Made by a program: the position numbers and the translations under genes | Assembly (NCBI RefSeq): GCF_000023105.1 | Contig: NC_012669.1 | Span: 930,001 to 994,000 of the forward strand | Source of the DNA: Beutenbergia cavernae DSM 12333 | GTDB lineage: Bacteria > Actinomycetota > Actinomycetes > Actinomycetales > Beutenbergiaceae | DNA length: 64,000 nt | Direction: 5' to 3' | In this document: positions 36,001 to 44,865 of the stretch, piece after piece | How positions within the stretch are numbered: the first letter of the stretch is position 1 | Layout: every line of letters starts with the position of its first letter | Notes under the pieces: generated by a model | The model's input: only the letters and a program-made list of their open reading frames with translations | The model's database searches: none | Told to the model about the DNA's origin: nothing

Positions 36001-37512
36001 TCATGAGCCGTCCTTCGCGTGTGCTCCGGCCCCGAAGCGGGGCGTGTGGACGTCGCCGAGCGAGACGTGCACGGCCTGGCGGTGGGTGTAGAAGTCGAGC
36101 GACGTGTAGCCGCCCTCGTGCCCGACCCCCGAGGCCTTGATCCCGCCGAACGGGGTCCGCAGGTCGCGCACGTTGTGCGAGTTCAGCCAGACCATGCCCG
36201 CCTCGACGCGTTGGGCGAACGTGTGCGCCCGGACGAGGTCGTTCGTCCACACGTAGGCGGCCAGGCCGTACCGCACCGCGTTCGCGAAGGCGAGCGCCTC
36301 GGCGTCGTCGTCGAACGGCGTGATGACCACGACCGGCCCGAAGATCTCCTCCGTGAAGACCCGTGCCGTCGGCGGCACGTCCGCGAACACGGTGGGCGCG
36401 ACGTAGTTCTCGCCGGTCAGCCCGGGGGCACGCCCGCCGCCGGCGAGCAGCCGCCCCTCGGAGCGGCCGATCTCGATGTAGGAGAGCACCTTCGCCGTGT
36501 GCTCCGGGTGCACGAGGGCGCCGACCTCCGTGCCGTCGTCGGCCGGGTCGCCGACGACGATCGCCGCCGCGCGCGCCGCGAACCGCTCGCAGAACTCGTC
36601 GTAGACCCGGCGCTCGACGAGGATCCGTGAGCCGGCCGTGCAGCGTTCGCCGTTGAGGGAGAAGACGCCGAACAGCGTCGAGTCGATCGCGGCGTCGAGG
36701 TCGGCGTCCGCGAACACCACGGCCGGCGACTTCCCGCCGAGCTCCATCGACAGCCCCTTGAGGTGCGGTGCGGCGTTCGCCGCGATGAGCGCACCGGTCG
36801 CCGACTCGCCGGTGAACGACAGGAGCGGGACGTCCGGGTGCCGCACGAGCGCATCCCCAGCCTCCTCGCCCAGTCCGTGCACGAGATTGAACACGCCGGC
36901 CGGCACGCCCGCCTCCGCCAGGATCTGCGGCCACAGCGACGCGGACAGCGGCGTGAACTCCGCGGGCTTCAGCACCACGGCACACCCCGCCGCGAGGGCG
37001 GGCGCGAGCTTCCAGCTGGAGAGCATGAACGGCGTGTTCCACGGCGTGATGAGGCCGGCGACGCCGACCGGCCGCCGGTGCACGTAGGTGAGCTGGGAGC
37101 CCGGCACCTCCAGCGCGTCGTCCCGCTGCGCGACGATCAGGTCGGCGAAGAACCTGAAGTTCTCCGCGGCGCGGGCGGCCTGACCCCGCGCCTGGCGGAT
37201 CGGCAGCCCGGTGTCGAACGTCTCGAGCGCGGCGAGCCGTGGGCCCTGGGCCTCCACGAGGTCCGCGACCCGGGTGAGCACCCGCGCTCGCTCGCGGGCG
37301 CGCAGGTGCGGCCAGTCGCCGTCCGTGAACGCGCGGCGTGCGGCGGCGACGGCGCGGTCGACGTCGGCCGCACCCCCGGCGGCCGCCCGCACGTACACGG
37401 CGCTCCCCACGGGCTCCAGCACGTCGAACGTGGCGCCGTCGGCGCTGGGGACGTCCTCGCCGCCGATGTGGTGCAGCAGCACCTGAGGCACTCCGTCGGG
37501 AACCGTCGTCAT
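36001..37512 (-). CDS. hpaE: 5-carboxymethyl-2-hydroxymuconate semialdehyde dehydrogenase
   Basis: A 503-residue NAD-dependent aldehyde dehydrogenase. Catalytic Glu is in SMELGGKSPAVVF, the nucleophilic Cys in NGERCTAGSR, and the NAD-binding segment is FTGESATGALIAANA. The order and size match HpaE, which oxidises the ring-cleavage product to 5-carboxymethyl-2-hydroxymuconate. It overlaps the DapA-like gene by 4 nt (ATGA), supporting operon coupling. Confidence 0.93.
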   Translation of the reverse strand: MTTVPDGVPQVLLHHIGGEDVPSADGATFDVLEPVGSAVYVRAAAGGAADVDRAVAAARRAFTDGDWPHLRARERARVLTRVADLVEAQGPRLAALETFDTGLPIRQARGQAARAAENFRFFADLIVAQRDDALEVPGSQLTYVHRRPVGVAGLITPWNTPFMLSSWKLAPALAAGCAVVLKPAEFTPLSASLWPQILAEAGVPAGVFNLVHGLGEEAGDALVRHPDVPLLSFTGESATGALIAANAAPHLKGLSMELGGKSPAVVFADADLDAAIDSTLFGVFSLNGERCTAGSRILVERRVYDEFCERFAARAAAIVVGDPADDGTEVGALVHPEHTAKVLSYIEIGRSEGRLLAGGGRAPGLTGENYVAPTVFADVPPTARVFTEEIFGPVVVITPFDDDAEALAFANAVRYGLAAYVWTNDLVRAHTFAQRVEAGMVWLNSHNVRDLRTPFGGIKASGVGHEGGYTSLDFYTHRQAVHVSLGDVHTPRFGAGAHAKDGS

Positions 37513-38468
37513 CGTTCCTCCATCCGCAGGTCGGCGACCCGGAACCGGTCGGCAGGGGTCAGCCACTCCCGCCCCTCCTCGGCGAGAGCGCGGATGCGCT
37601 CCACGCCGGCCGGCGTCGGCGGGATCAGCGGTGGGCGGACATGAGGCGAGGCGATGAGCCCGCGCTCGGCGAGCAGCCACTTCGCCGGCGCCGGGTTGGT
37701 CTCGACGAACAGCAGGTCGACGAGCGGGTGCAGGCCGTCGTGGATCCGTCGCGCCTGTTCGACGTCGCCCGCCACCCACGCCTCGTACAGGTGGGTGTGC
37801 GCCGCCGGCGCGATGTTCGAGGTGGCGGACACGAAGCCGACGCCGCCGATCGCGAGCAGCGGGAGGCACAGCAGCTCGATGCCCGACCAGACGACGACGT
37901 CGGGTCCGCACAGGTGCAGCACGCGCGAGAAGTGCTCGAAGTCCTTCGTCGTCTCCTTGACCCCCACGAAGCTCGGCACCTCGCGGTACAGGCGCGCGAC
38001 GGTCTCGGGAGCGAGGTCGACGGCGGTCCGGCTCGGCACGTTGTACGCGAGGATCGGCAGGTCGGGGAACTCGGCCGCCACCGTCCGGTACCAGACGACG
38101 AGCGCCTCCTGCGTGGGCCGCGCGTAGTACGGCGTGATGACGAGCGCCGCGTCGATGCCGGCGTCGACCGCGCGGCCCGTGAGCTCGATCGTCTCGTCGA
38201 GCCGCGTGCTGCCGGTCCCCGCCACGACGGGCACCCGATCGTCGACGGCGGCGACCACCGTCTCGATCGCGGCGGCCCGCTCGTCGACGCTCTGCGCGCT
38301 CGGCTCGCCGGTCGAGCCGCCGATCGAGATCCCGTGGCTCCCGCTGCTGAGCTGCCACGCGACGAGGTTCGCCAGGCTCGTGTGGTCCACCGCGCCGTCG
38401 TCGGTGAACGGCGTGACGAGGGGCGCGATCGAGCCGCGGATCGCGTGCGGGTCGCTGCGGAACCTCAT
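37509..38468 (-). CDS. DapA/NAL-family aldolase
   Basis: A 319-residue TIM-barrel lyase. The GGSTGEPSAQS phosphate-like motif, the tyrosine in ILAYNVPSR and the Schiff-base lysine in VGVKETTKD are present. In this context it may cleave 4-hydroxy-2-oxo-heptanedioate to pyruvate and succinate semialdehyde, replacing the class II aldolase HpaI. That is inference: no HpaI gene is present in the cluster. It overlaps the FAH-RraA gene by 4 nt. Catabolic DapA relatives with other substrates are common. Confidence 0.85.
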   Translation of the reverse strand: MRFRSDPHAIRGSIAPLVTPFTDDGAVDHTSLANLVAWQLSSGSHGISIGGSTGEPSAQSVDERAAAIETVVAAVDDRVPVVAGTGSTRLDETIELTGRAVDAGIDAALVITPYYARPTQEALVVWYRTVAAEFPDLPILAYNVPSRTAVDLAPETVARLYREVPSFVGVKETTKDFEHFSRVLHLCGPDVVVWSGIELLCLPLLAIGGVGFVSATSNIAPAAHTHLYEAWVAGDVEQARRIHDGLHPLVDLLFVETNPAPAKWLLAERGLIASPHVRPPLIPPTPAGVERIRALAEEGREWLTPADRFRVADLRMEER

Positions 38469-39991
38469 GGGTTCCCCTCCTTCTCGTACCGGGCGCGCCA
38501 CGCGGCGTCCATCGGGTACAGCCCGTCGATCGACGCGCCGTCGGCCACCTGCCGCGCGATGAACGTCTCCTGCCGCTCCTGCTCGACGGCGTCGCGCGCC
38601 ACCTCCTCGGCGAGGGCTGCCGGGATGACGACGACGCCGTCGCCGTCGCCGACCACGACGTCGCCCGGCTGCACCGCGGCGCCACCGCAGGCGATGGTCA
38701 CGTCGGTGTCCCACGGCACGTGCCGGCGACCGAGCAGCGCGGGATGCCGCCCGGCGGCGAAGACCGGCAGGCCGAGGGCGGCGACCGCGTGCGCATCGCG
38801 TACGCCGCCGTCCGTGACGACGCCGGCGGCTCCGCGGACCTGGGCGCGCAGCGCGAGGATGTCGCCGACCGTGCCGGTGCCGCGTTCCCCGCGTGCCTCG
38901 ACGACGAGCACGTCGCCGGCCCCCAGCGCCTCCACGGCCCGCTTCTGCGGGGTGAACCCGGCGCCCCGCTCCGCGGCGAGATCGGGTCGGAACGGCACGA
39001 ACCGCAGCGTCCGGGCGCGGCCCACGAGGCGCATCCCGGCGGCGAGCGGCGCGACGCCGTCGACGCTCACGTCGTCGTACCCGCGTCGGCGCAGCTGCGC
39101 ACTGAGCGTGGCCGTCCCGACGGCGGCGAGGGCCTCGCGGACGTCGCTCGCCAGCTCCGGGAGCGGGTCGCCGACGGCGAGGGTCGCCTGAGGCGCCGCG
39201 GTCGCGGCGGCGACCGCGCCGGGAGGCGACGTCCCGTACGCGGCCGCCCGGACGCCGTCGTCCACCTGCGGCTGCGCGCCGAACGGGGCCATGGGCACGG
39301 ACCCCGGGACCACCCGCGTGACGAGTCTTCCGGTGCTCGGCGCGCCGGGAGCCGTCGGCGCGTCCACCTCCACCTCGACAACGTCACCCGGCGCGGCGAC
39401 GGAGGCGCCGGCGGGCGTCCCGGTGAGGATCACGTCGCCCGCCTCGAGCGTGAGGAGCTGCGAGAGGTCGGCGACGAGGCGGTCGAAGCCGAACAGCAGC
39501 TCCGCCGTCGTGCCCTCCTGGACCTGCACGCCGTTCACCCACGTGCGCACGCGCAGCGCGCCGGGGTCGAGGCCGTCGGCGCGCAGCAGCGCGGGACCGA
39601 GCGGCGTGAACCCGTCGCCGCCCTTGGAGCGCAGGTTCGAGCCGGCGTCGGCGTGGCGCAGGTCGTACAGGCCCAGGTCGTTCGCGGCCGTGACGGCGGC
39701 CACGCACGCCCACGCGTCCTCGGGCGAGACGCGGCGCGCGTCACGCCCGAGGACGAGGGCGATCTCCCCCTCGAAGCCCAGCAGCTCCGTCCCCGGCGGT
39801 CGTTCGACCACGCCCCCGGACGCGGCCAACGACGTCGCCGGCTTGACGAAGTACGACGGGAACTCGGGGGTCCTACCCCGCTGCGCGGCGCGCGAGCGGT
39901 AGTTCAGGTGGACGCAGACCACCTTCCCCGGGCGGCGGGACAGCCCGAGGGACGTGACGACGTCGTCGGCCGGCGCGGGAGGGATGGTCAC
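38465..39991 (-). CDS. FAH-domain / RraA-domain fusion protein
   Basis: A 508-residue two-domain enzyme. Residues 1-240 form a fumarylacetoacetate hydrolase-type domain with metal ligands in GFEGEIALVLGR and AANDLGLYDLR, the fold of HpaG/HpaH. Residues about 275-508 form an RraA-like domain (GDILALRAQVRG, TDGGVRD, DVVVGDGDGVVVIP), which in relatives is a metal-dependent aldolase or oxaloacetate decarboxylase. It likely catalyses the isomerase, decarboxylase or hydratase steps of the pathway. The linker of about 35 residues is Ala-Pro rich. GTG start 1 nt after the hpaB stop. Confidence 0.88.
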   Translation of the reverse strand: MTIPPAPADDVVTSLGLSRRPGKVVCVHLNYRSRAAQRGRTPEFPSYFVKPATSLAASGGVVERPPGTELLGFEGEIALVLGRDARRVSPEDAWACVAAVTAANDLGLYDLRHADAGSNLRSKGGDGFTPLGPALLRADGLDPGALRVRTWVNGVQVQEGTTAELLFGFDRLVADLSQLLTLEAGDVILTGTPAGASVAAPGDVVEVEVDAPTAPGAPSTGRLVTRVVPGSVPMAPFGAQPQVDDGVRAAAYGTSPPGAVAAATAAPQATLAVGDPLPELASDVREALAAVGTATLSAQLRRRGYDDVSVDGVAPLAAGMRLVGRARTLRFVPFRPDLAAERGAGFTPQKRAVEALGAGDVLVVEARGERGTGTVGDILALRAQVRGAAGVVTDGGVRDAHAVAALGLPVFAAGRHPALLGRRHVPWDTDVTIACGGAAVQPGDVVVGDGDGVVVIPAALAEEVARDAVEQERQETFIARQVADGASIDGLYPMDAAWRARYEKEGNP

Positions 39992-39992
39992 C

Positions 39993-41450
39993 TCAGCCCT
40001 CGCGGTGCATCAGCTCGCGCACCCGCTCCTGCGCCGGCCCGCGGTCGTAGCCCTTGAGCATGGCCCCGGCCATCCGCACGGGGTCGCCGAAGAAGAAGTA
40101 CTCGTACAGAGACTCGCGGCCGGCGAAGGAGGAGACCGACGCGTCGAGCGCGAGCTTGAACAGGCGGGCGCGGTCCTCCGCGGCGATCGCAGCACCCTGC
40201 AGGTACTGGTCGAGGTCGGCACGACCGTCGCCCGCGAAGTCCGCCTCGCTGGGCAGCGCCATGAGGCCCGACGCCGAGAACTTGCGGATGATCTCCGGCA
40301 GCCGCTGGCTGACCTTGCGCGGGTACCAGTTGCGCGCCGCGTTCAGCGTGTCCCACCGCGGCAGGAACACGCCCTCGGCGTTGAGCTCGCCGTCGACCTC
40401 CGCCGCCCGCAGCAGCGCTCGTTCGATCTCGACGTAGCTGATGAGCTCGGCGAGGTCCTCCTGGATGTGCTGGAACTGGGTGATGCCGATCGAGTCGGCG
40501 ATCTCGCTCGCGAGGCCGAGGTAGAACTCCGTCTTGGCGAGCGTGCGGCACACGACCTGGTGGGCCATGAGCGCCCCGGCGCCCGTCGTCGTGTAGAACG
40601 CGTTGCACAGTTCCGGGTGACCGAGCATGAACACGCGCTCGTGGGGCACGAGCACGTCGTCGAAGACGACGACGGCGTCCATCTCGTCGAAGCGCGACGC
40701 GAGCGGCTCGTCGAACGTCGAGCCGCCCTGGTACATCGGCGTGCGGCAGTAGTACTTGAGGCCCGGGGCGTCGTTCTGGATGGCGAACGCGAACGAGTAC
40801 GGGGCGTCCTCCGGCGTACCGCGGAGCACGGTCGACGGGAACACGAGCAGCTCGTCGGCGATCGGCGCGATCGTCGCGAGCATCCGTGCGCCGCGGATGA
40901 CGATGCCCTGGGAGTTCTCCTCGACCACTCGCGCGGACAGCTGCCCGCCGCCCTGCTCGCTGCCCGACACCGAGCGGTTGACCTGCGGCGGGATGAGGGT
41001 GTGCGTGGCGAGGAGGTCGTTCTCGCGTGCCATCTCGTAGTACGCCGCGATCCGGTCGGCGAACTCGCCGCCCGCCTCGCCGAAGAACTCCCGCGATGCT
41101 CCGAGCGCCGTCAGCGCGCTGTTCATGTAGTCGCCGGTGCGGCCGAGGAAGCCGCCGGAGTAGTCGGCCCAGGTGCTCATCGCGCGCCGGCGGCGGGCGA
41201 GGTCGTCCTGGCTGCGCGGCACGAGGAAGGACGTCCCGACGGCGTCGCCGCTGGTGGGGGAGGGATAGGTGAGGATGTCGGCGAGCTCGGGGTCGTGCTG
41301 CATGTCGAACAGCCGCGCGTACGTGCGGGCGTTGTTCGCGAACATCGGGTGGTCGGCGACGCCGGAGGTCACCTTCTCGCCGGCCACGTAGATCTCCGGC
41401 GTCATGGCGTTCAACGACTCGAGGTACTGCGCTCCCGTGCGGGCTCCCAT
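39993..41450 (-). CDS. hpaB: 4-hydroxyphenylacetate 3-monooxygenase, oxygenase component
   Basis: A 485-residue FADH2-dependent monooxygenase of the acyl-CoA dehydrogenase fold (HpaB/PheA type) that hydroxylates 4-hydroxyphenylacetate to homoprotocatechuate. Typical segments are AGEKVTSGVADHPMF, PPQVNRSVSGSE (flavin/substrate loop), FAIQNDAPGLKYYCR and [27 protein letters not shown] precedes the ATG. It follows hpaC, which supplies reduced flavin. Confidence 0.93.
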   Translation of the reverse strand: MGARTGAQYLESLNAMTPEIYVAGEKVTSGVADHPMFANNARTYARLFDMQHDPELADILTYPSPTSGDAVGTSFLVPRSQDDLARRRRAMSTWADYSGGFLGRTGDYMNSALTALGASREFFGEAGGEFADRIAAYYEMARENDLLATHTLIPPQVNRSVSGSEQGGGQLSARVVEENSQGIVIRGARMLATIAPIADELLVFPSTVLRGTPEDAPYSFAFAIQNDAPGLKYYCRTPMYQGGSTFDEPLASRFDEMDAVVVFDDVLVPHERVFMLGHPELCNAFYTTTGAGALMAHQVVCRTLAKTEFYLGLASEIADSIGITQFQHIQEDLAELISYVEIERALLRAAEVDGELNAEGVFLPRWDTLNAARNWYPRKVSQRLPEIIRKFSASGLMALPSEADFAGDGRADLDQYLQGAAIAAEDRARLFKLALDASVSSFAGRESLYEYFFFGDPVRMAGAMLKGYDRGPAQERVRELMHREG

Positions 41451-41471
41451 GGTGCTCCCTCTCTCCTGGCT

Positions 41472-41999
41472 CTACAGCAGCGACTCGTGACCGGGGACGT
41501 ACTCGGTCACGGTGGTGAACTGCCCGTTGACGAAGCCGAGGGCGTCGCCCGAGCGGTAGTCGAACTCCTGGACCTCGCCGAGGAACAGGGTGTGGTCGCC
41601 CGCGGGGTGCTCCGCCCACGGTGTGCACTCGAACCAGCTGAGGACGCCGGCGAGGCGCGGCGCGCGTTCACCCTCGATCCAGCGCGGCTCGGCACACGGC
41701 TTCCCGGCGAAGTGCATCGCGAGGTCTGCCTGCTCGGCGCCGAGCACGTTGACGGTGAACGGGCGCCCGCGGAGCAGTTCGTGCGCGGCGACCGTGCGCT
41801 GGAGCGAGACGAGGACCAGCGGGGGATCCATGGACACGGACGTGAACGAGTTCACCGTGAGGCCGTGCCGCTTGGCCGGGGCGTCGACCGTGACGACGGC
41901 GACGCCGGTCGCGAAGCGGGCCAGCCCGCCCCGGAAGAAGTGGTCCGGCGGGCGGTAGAGCGCGGACGACGGCGTGAAGCCGGGCTCCCGGTCCCTCAT
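41472..41999 (-). CDS. hpaC: Flavin reductase component of 4-HPA 3-monooxygenase
   Basis: A 175-residue NAD(P)H:flavin reductase-like protein. FRGGLARFATGVAVVTVDA and GLTVNSFTSVSMDPPLVLVSL are the family's FMN-binding hallmarks, and GDHTLFLGEVQEF the C-terminal one. It would provide FADH2 to HpaB. It is first in the leftward operon; the promoter is within the divergent region shared with the IclR gene. Confidence 0.92.
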   Translation of the reverse strand: MRDREPGFTPSSALYRPPDHFFRGGLARFATGVAVVTVDAPAKRHGLTVNSFTSVSMDPPLVLVSLQRTVAAHELLRGRPFTVNVLGAEQADLAMHFAGKPCAEPRWIEGERAPRLAGVLSWFECTPWAEHPAGDHTLFLGEVQEFDYRSGDALGFVNGQFTTVTEYVPGHESLL

Positions 42000-42011
42000 C
42001 CGCGTCTCCCT

Positions 42012-42093
42012 CGCAACGTTGCGTGGACACTGCCGACTCGCCGTCGTCGTCTGACGATGTGCGATAATCGAACATTGCGTTCGTTAATCGAAC
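42012..42093. promoter_or_regulatory. Palindromic operator candidates between hpaC and iclR
   Basis: Three elements in 80 bp: a perfect 12-bp palindrome CGCAACGTTGCG (42012-42023), TAATCGAAC repeated at 42065-42073 and 42085-42093 (20 bp apart, two helical turns), and the palindrome GTTCG-TTAAT-CGAAC at 42079-42093. This is the most AT-rich part of the region. IclR-family proteins bind palindromes of this size next to their own gene. No clear -35/-10 pair was assigned. Confidence 0.55.
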
Positions 42094-42120
42094 CTACGCC
42101 TGGTCTGGGAGGCTGTCAAC

Positions 42121-42849
42121 GTGTCCGATCCCGTGCCTGCAGGCGGTCCCGGGCTGAGCGCCGCGCCTCGCCCCGACGCCTCGAGCCGGTCCCAGACGCT
42201 CTCGCGCGGCATCCGGACCCTCGAGGTGCTCGCCGACGCCGCCCGACCGCTCACGATCGCGGAGATCGCGACGGCGCTCGGCGTCCACCGCTCGATCGCG
42301 TACCGGATCCTGCGCACGCTGGAGGACCACGGGCTCGTCGTCCGCGACAGCGGCGGCGCCGTCGCGCTCGGTCCCCGCATGGCGGCGTTGGCGCGGGGTG
42401 TCGCGCGCGGCCTCCAGTCGGCGGCGCTGCCGGAGCTGACCGCCGTCGCCAACGAGCTCGGCATGACCGCGTTCGTCACCGTCCTCGACCACGACGAGGT
42501 CGTGACGCTCGTCAGCGTGGAGCCGCGCCACGCGGCCGCGGCCGTCGCCCGGCGCCCCGGGACCCGTCACCCGCTCGCGCTCGGCGCTCCGGGGATCGCG
42601 ATCCAGGCCCTGCTCGACGGCACTGGGGGCGCGCCGCTGCGGCCGGAGGTCGCCGACGTGCACGACCGCGGGTACGCGCACAGTCAGGGCGAGGTCATCC
42701 CGGGCCTGAGCTCGGTGGCCGTCCCGCTGGACGTGCCCGACCAGCGCGCCTCGCTGGCGGTCGTGTACGTCGCGGGCGGCGAGGACGTCGCCGCGATCGG
42801 GGCGCGGCTCGGCTCCGCCGCACGGGCCATCGCGGCCGAGCTGCGCTGA
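42121..42849 (+). CDS. IclR-family transcriptional regulator
   Basis: A 242-residue regulator. The N-terminal winged helix covers SRGIRTLEVLADAARPLTIAEIA and GVHRSIAYRILRTLEDHGLV; the C-terminal IclR effector domain has RPGTRHPLALGAPGIAI and EVIPGLSSVAVPL. It is divergent from the hpa operon and probably controls it and itself, as in other aromatic-degradation clusters. GGGAGG lies 8 nt before the GTG start. Confidence 0.9.
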   Translation: MSDPVPAGGPGLSAAPRPDASSRSQTLSRGIRTLEVLADAARPLTIAEIATALGVHRSIAYRILRTLEDHGLVVRDSGGAVALGPRMAALARGVARGLQSAALPELTAVANELGMTAFVTVLDHDEVVTLVSVEPRHAAAAVARRPGTRHPLALGAPGIAIQALLDGTGGAPLRPEVADVHDRGYAHSQGEVIPGLSSVAVPLDVPDQRASLAVVYVAGGEDVAAIGARLGSAARAIAAELR

Positions 42850-43168
42850 GGCCGCTCCGGCTCCGCGGCCACCTCGGGTGGCGACCGTGTGGTTGGTCCC
42901 GCGAGGGAGCGTTTTCGGGGGACCAAGCGCACGGTCGGGCCACACATGGGTGAGAGCTGCACGAGCCCGGACGGCGCTCGCCGTGACGCCGGTCACACCG
43001 AGGTGGCTAGAGTGGGACGTGTCCGGCGCCGACCATGGCGCCCGGTGCTCGAAAAAGGGGCACTGAGCGGGCGACGCAGCCCACGTGCACGTCAGCACGA
43101 CTCGCTGCCGCACCACGCGAGACACATACGGAAGCTCCTCGCACCGTCCATGTCTCGAGGTCAGCGCC
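42850..43168. other. 319-bp gene-free interval between IclR and ThDP enzyme genes
   Basis: It holds an 8-bp inverted repeat TTGGTCCC/GGGACCAA (42893-42900 and 42919-42926, 18-nt loop) that could end the regulator transcript, and a TAGAGT -10-like box at 43008-43013 about 155 bp before the next gene. Short open frames here read as non-coding. Nothing else is visible. Confidence 0.5.
43008..43013 (+). promoter_or_regulatory. Possible -10 box of ThDP enzyme gene
   Basis: TAGAGT in GGCTAGAGTGGGA. The spacing to a GTGACG at 42983 is 19 bp, so the -35 is weak. A long leader of about 150 nt would follow. Confidence 0.3.
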
Positions 43169-44821
43169 ATGCCGTCCGTCTCCGCCCACGTCGCCCACGC
43201 TCTCGCCGCCCACGTCACCGAGGCGTTCGGCGTGATGGGCCACGGGAACGCCCACCTCATCGACGCCCTCGCCGGCTGCGGCGTGCGGTACACGGCGCTC
43301 CGGCACGAGGCCGGGGCCGTCGTCGCCGCCGACGCGTACGCCAGGACCACCGGCCGCCTCGCCCTCGCGACGGCGACGTTCGGCGCGGGCTTCACCAACA
43401 CGCTGACGGCGCTCGCCGAGGCGGTGCAGGCGCACACGCCGCTCGTGCTCGCCGTCGGCGACGCCCCCGACGCCGGGCCGCGACCCTGGGACGTCGACCA
43501 GGAGGCGCTCGCGGCGGCGGTCGGCGCGCGGACCTACCGGGTCCGCCGGCACGGCGCGGCAGGGGTGACCCTCGCCGCGGTCAGCCACGCGCTCGAGGCG
43601 CGCACCGCCGTCGTCCTGGCGATCCCGGCCGATCTCGTCGCCGTCGACGCCGGCCCGCTCCCCGTGCTGCCCGAGCTGGGGCGCATCGAGCCGCAGGCTG
43701 CCGACGGAGCCCAGATCGAGGCTGCCGCCGAGCTCCTCGCCTCGGCGCGTCGGCCGTTCGTGCTGGTCGGCCGCGGCGCCTGGCTCGCCGGCGCGGGCGA
43801 GGAGCTCGGCCGGCTCGCGGAGGCGCTGGGCGCCGTCACCGGCAGCACCGCGCTCGGCCGCGGTGTGCTGCCGGAGGAGAAGTACGACGTCGGCGTCGTC
43901 GGCGGGTTCGGCGCGCCGCGCGCGATGGAGCTCGTCCGCCAGGCCGACGTCGCTCTCGTGGTGGGGGCCGGGCTCAACCAGTTCACGACCAGGTTCGGCG
44001 AGCTCCTCGCACCCGACGCGCGGGTCGTCCGCGTCGACGACCGGCCGGTCGACCCCGGCACCGGACCCGAGGACTCCCTTCTGGTTCAGGGTGACGCCCG
44101 ACTCGTCGCCGGCGCGCTCGCCGCCGCCCTCGCCCGGCGCGAGGTCGCGCCGAGCGGCTGGCGCGAGTCCGAGGGCGACCTGGCCGACGGCGCGCTGCTC
44201 GAGCGTGAGGCGGGCGTCGGCGTGTGCGCGGACGGGCGTCTCGACCCGCGGAGCGTCGCGAGCCGGCTGGCGGAGATCCTTCCGGTCGACCGCGTGGTCG
44301 TCTCCGACGGCGGGCACTTCATCGGGTGGGCGAACACGTACTGGCCGGTGACGTCGCCGGACCGGATGGTCATGGTCGGGACGGCGTTCCAGTCCATCGG
44401 GATGGGCCTGCCGAGCGCCGTCGGCGCCGGCGTCGGGCGACCGGACGCGACGGTGGTCCTCACCACCGGGGACGGGGGAGCCCTCATGGCGCTGGCCGAC
44501 CTCGAGAGCGCCGTCCGGACCGTGCGCCGCGGCGTCGTCGTCGTGTGGAACGACGCCGCGTACGGGGCGGAGGCGCACGTCTACGGCCCGCGCGGGCTGG
44601 ACTCCGCGCCGATGCTGATCCCGGAGGTCGACTTCGCGGCGCTCGCCCGCTCGGTCGGCGCCCTCGGCACGAGCGTCCGGACGCTCGCCGACCTGGACGC
44701 GCTCGCCGCGTGGCTGAGCACCGGTGACGACGGCGTGCACCTCGTCGACTGCCGCGTCTCGCGGAGCGTGGTGGCGCCGTTCCAGCGGGAGATCGTCGAC
44801 GCGCTCGAGCGCAGGCGCTAG
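43169..44821 (+). CDS. Thiamine diphosphate-dependent decarboxylase/synthase family enzyme
   Basis: A 550-residue enzyme of the acetolactate synthase/benzoylformate decarboxylase superfamily. The Pyr domain has RHEAGAVVAADAYAR with catalytic Glu47; the PP domain has the ThDP/Mg motif GDGGALMALADL ending in VVVWNDAAYG. The central DHS-like domain is intact. It is not adjacent to an ilvN-type subunit, so acetolactate synthesis is unlikely. Decarboxylation of a 2-oxo acid, perhaps an aromatic one feeding the hpa pathway, is a guess. The ATG at 43169 gives the family's start; an in-frame longer version lacks support. Confidence 0.75.
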   Translation: MPSVSAHVAHALAAHVTEAFGVMGHGNAHLIDALAGCGVRYTALRHEAGAVVAADAYARTTGRLALATATFGAGFTNTLTALAEAVQAHTPLVLAVGDAPDAGPRPWDVDQEALAAAVGARTYRVRRHGAAGVTLAAVSHALEARTAVVLAIPADLVAVDAGPLPVLPELGRIEPQAADGAQIEAAAELLASARRPFVLVGRGAWLAGAGEELGRLAEALGAVTGSTALGRGVLPEEKYDVGVVGGFGAPRAMELVRQADVALVVGAGLNQFTTRFGELLAPDARVVRVDDRPVDPGTGPEDSLLVQGDARLVAGALAAALARREVAPSGWRESEGDLADGALLEREAGVGVCADGRLDPRSVASRLAEILPVDRVVVSDGGHFIGWANTYWPVTSPDRMVMVGTAFQSIGMGLPSAVGAGVGRPDATVVLTTGDGGALMALADLESAVRTVRRGVVVVWNDAAYGAEAHVYGPRGLDSAPMLIPEVDFAALARSVGALGTSVRTLADLDALAAWLSTGDDGVHLVDCRVSRSVVAPFQREIVDALERRR

Positions 44822-44865
44822 ACCTCCCTGGTCCCGATCGGCGCGCCGACTCAGGCCCCCGGGTC

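Noticed and set aside
42878-43066. A 62-codon frame in the gap after iclR
   Set aside because: It runs across the inverted repeat and a -10-like box and has no ribosome binding site.
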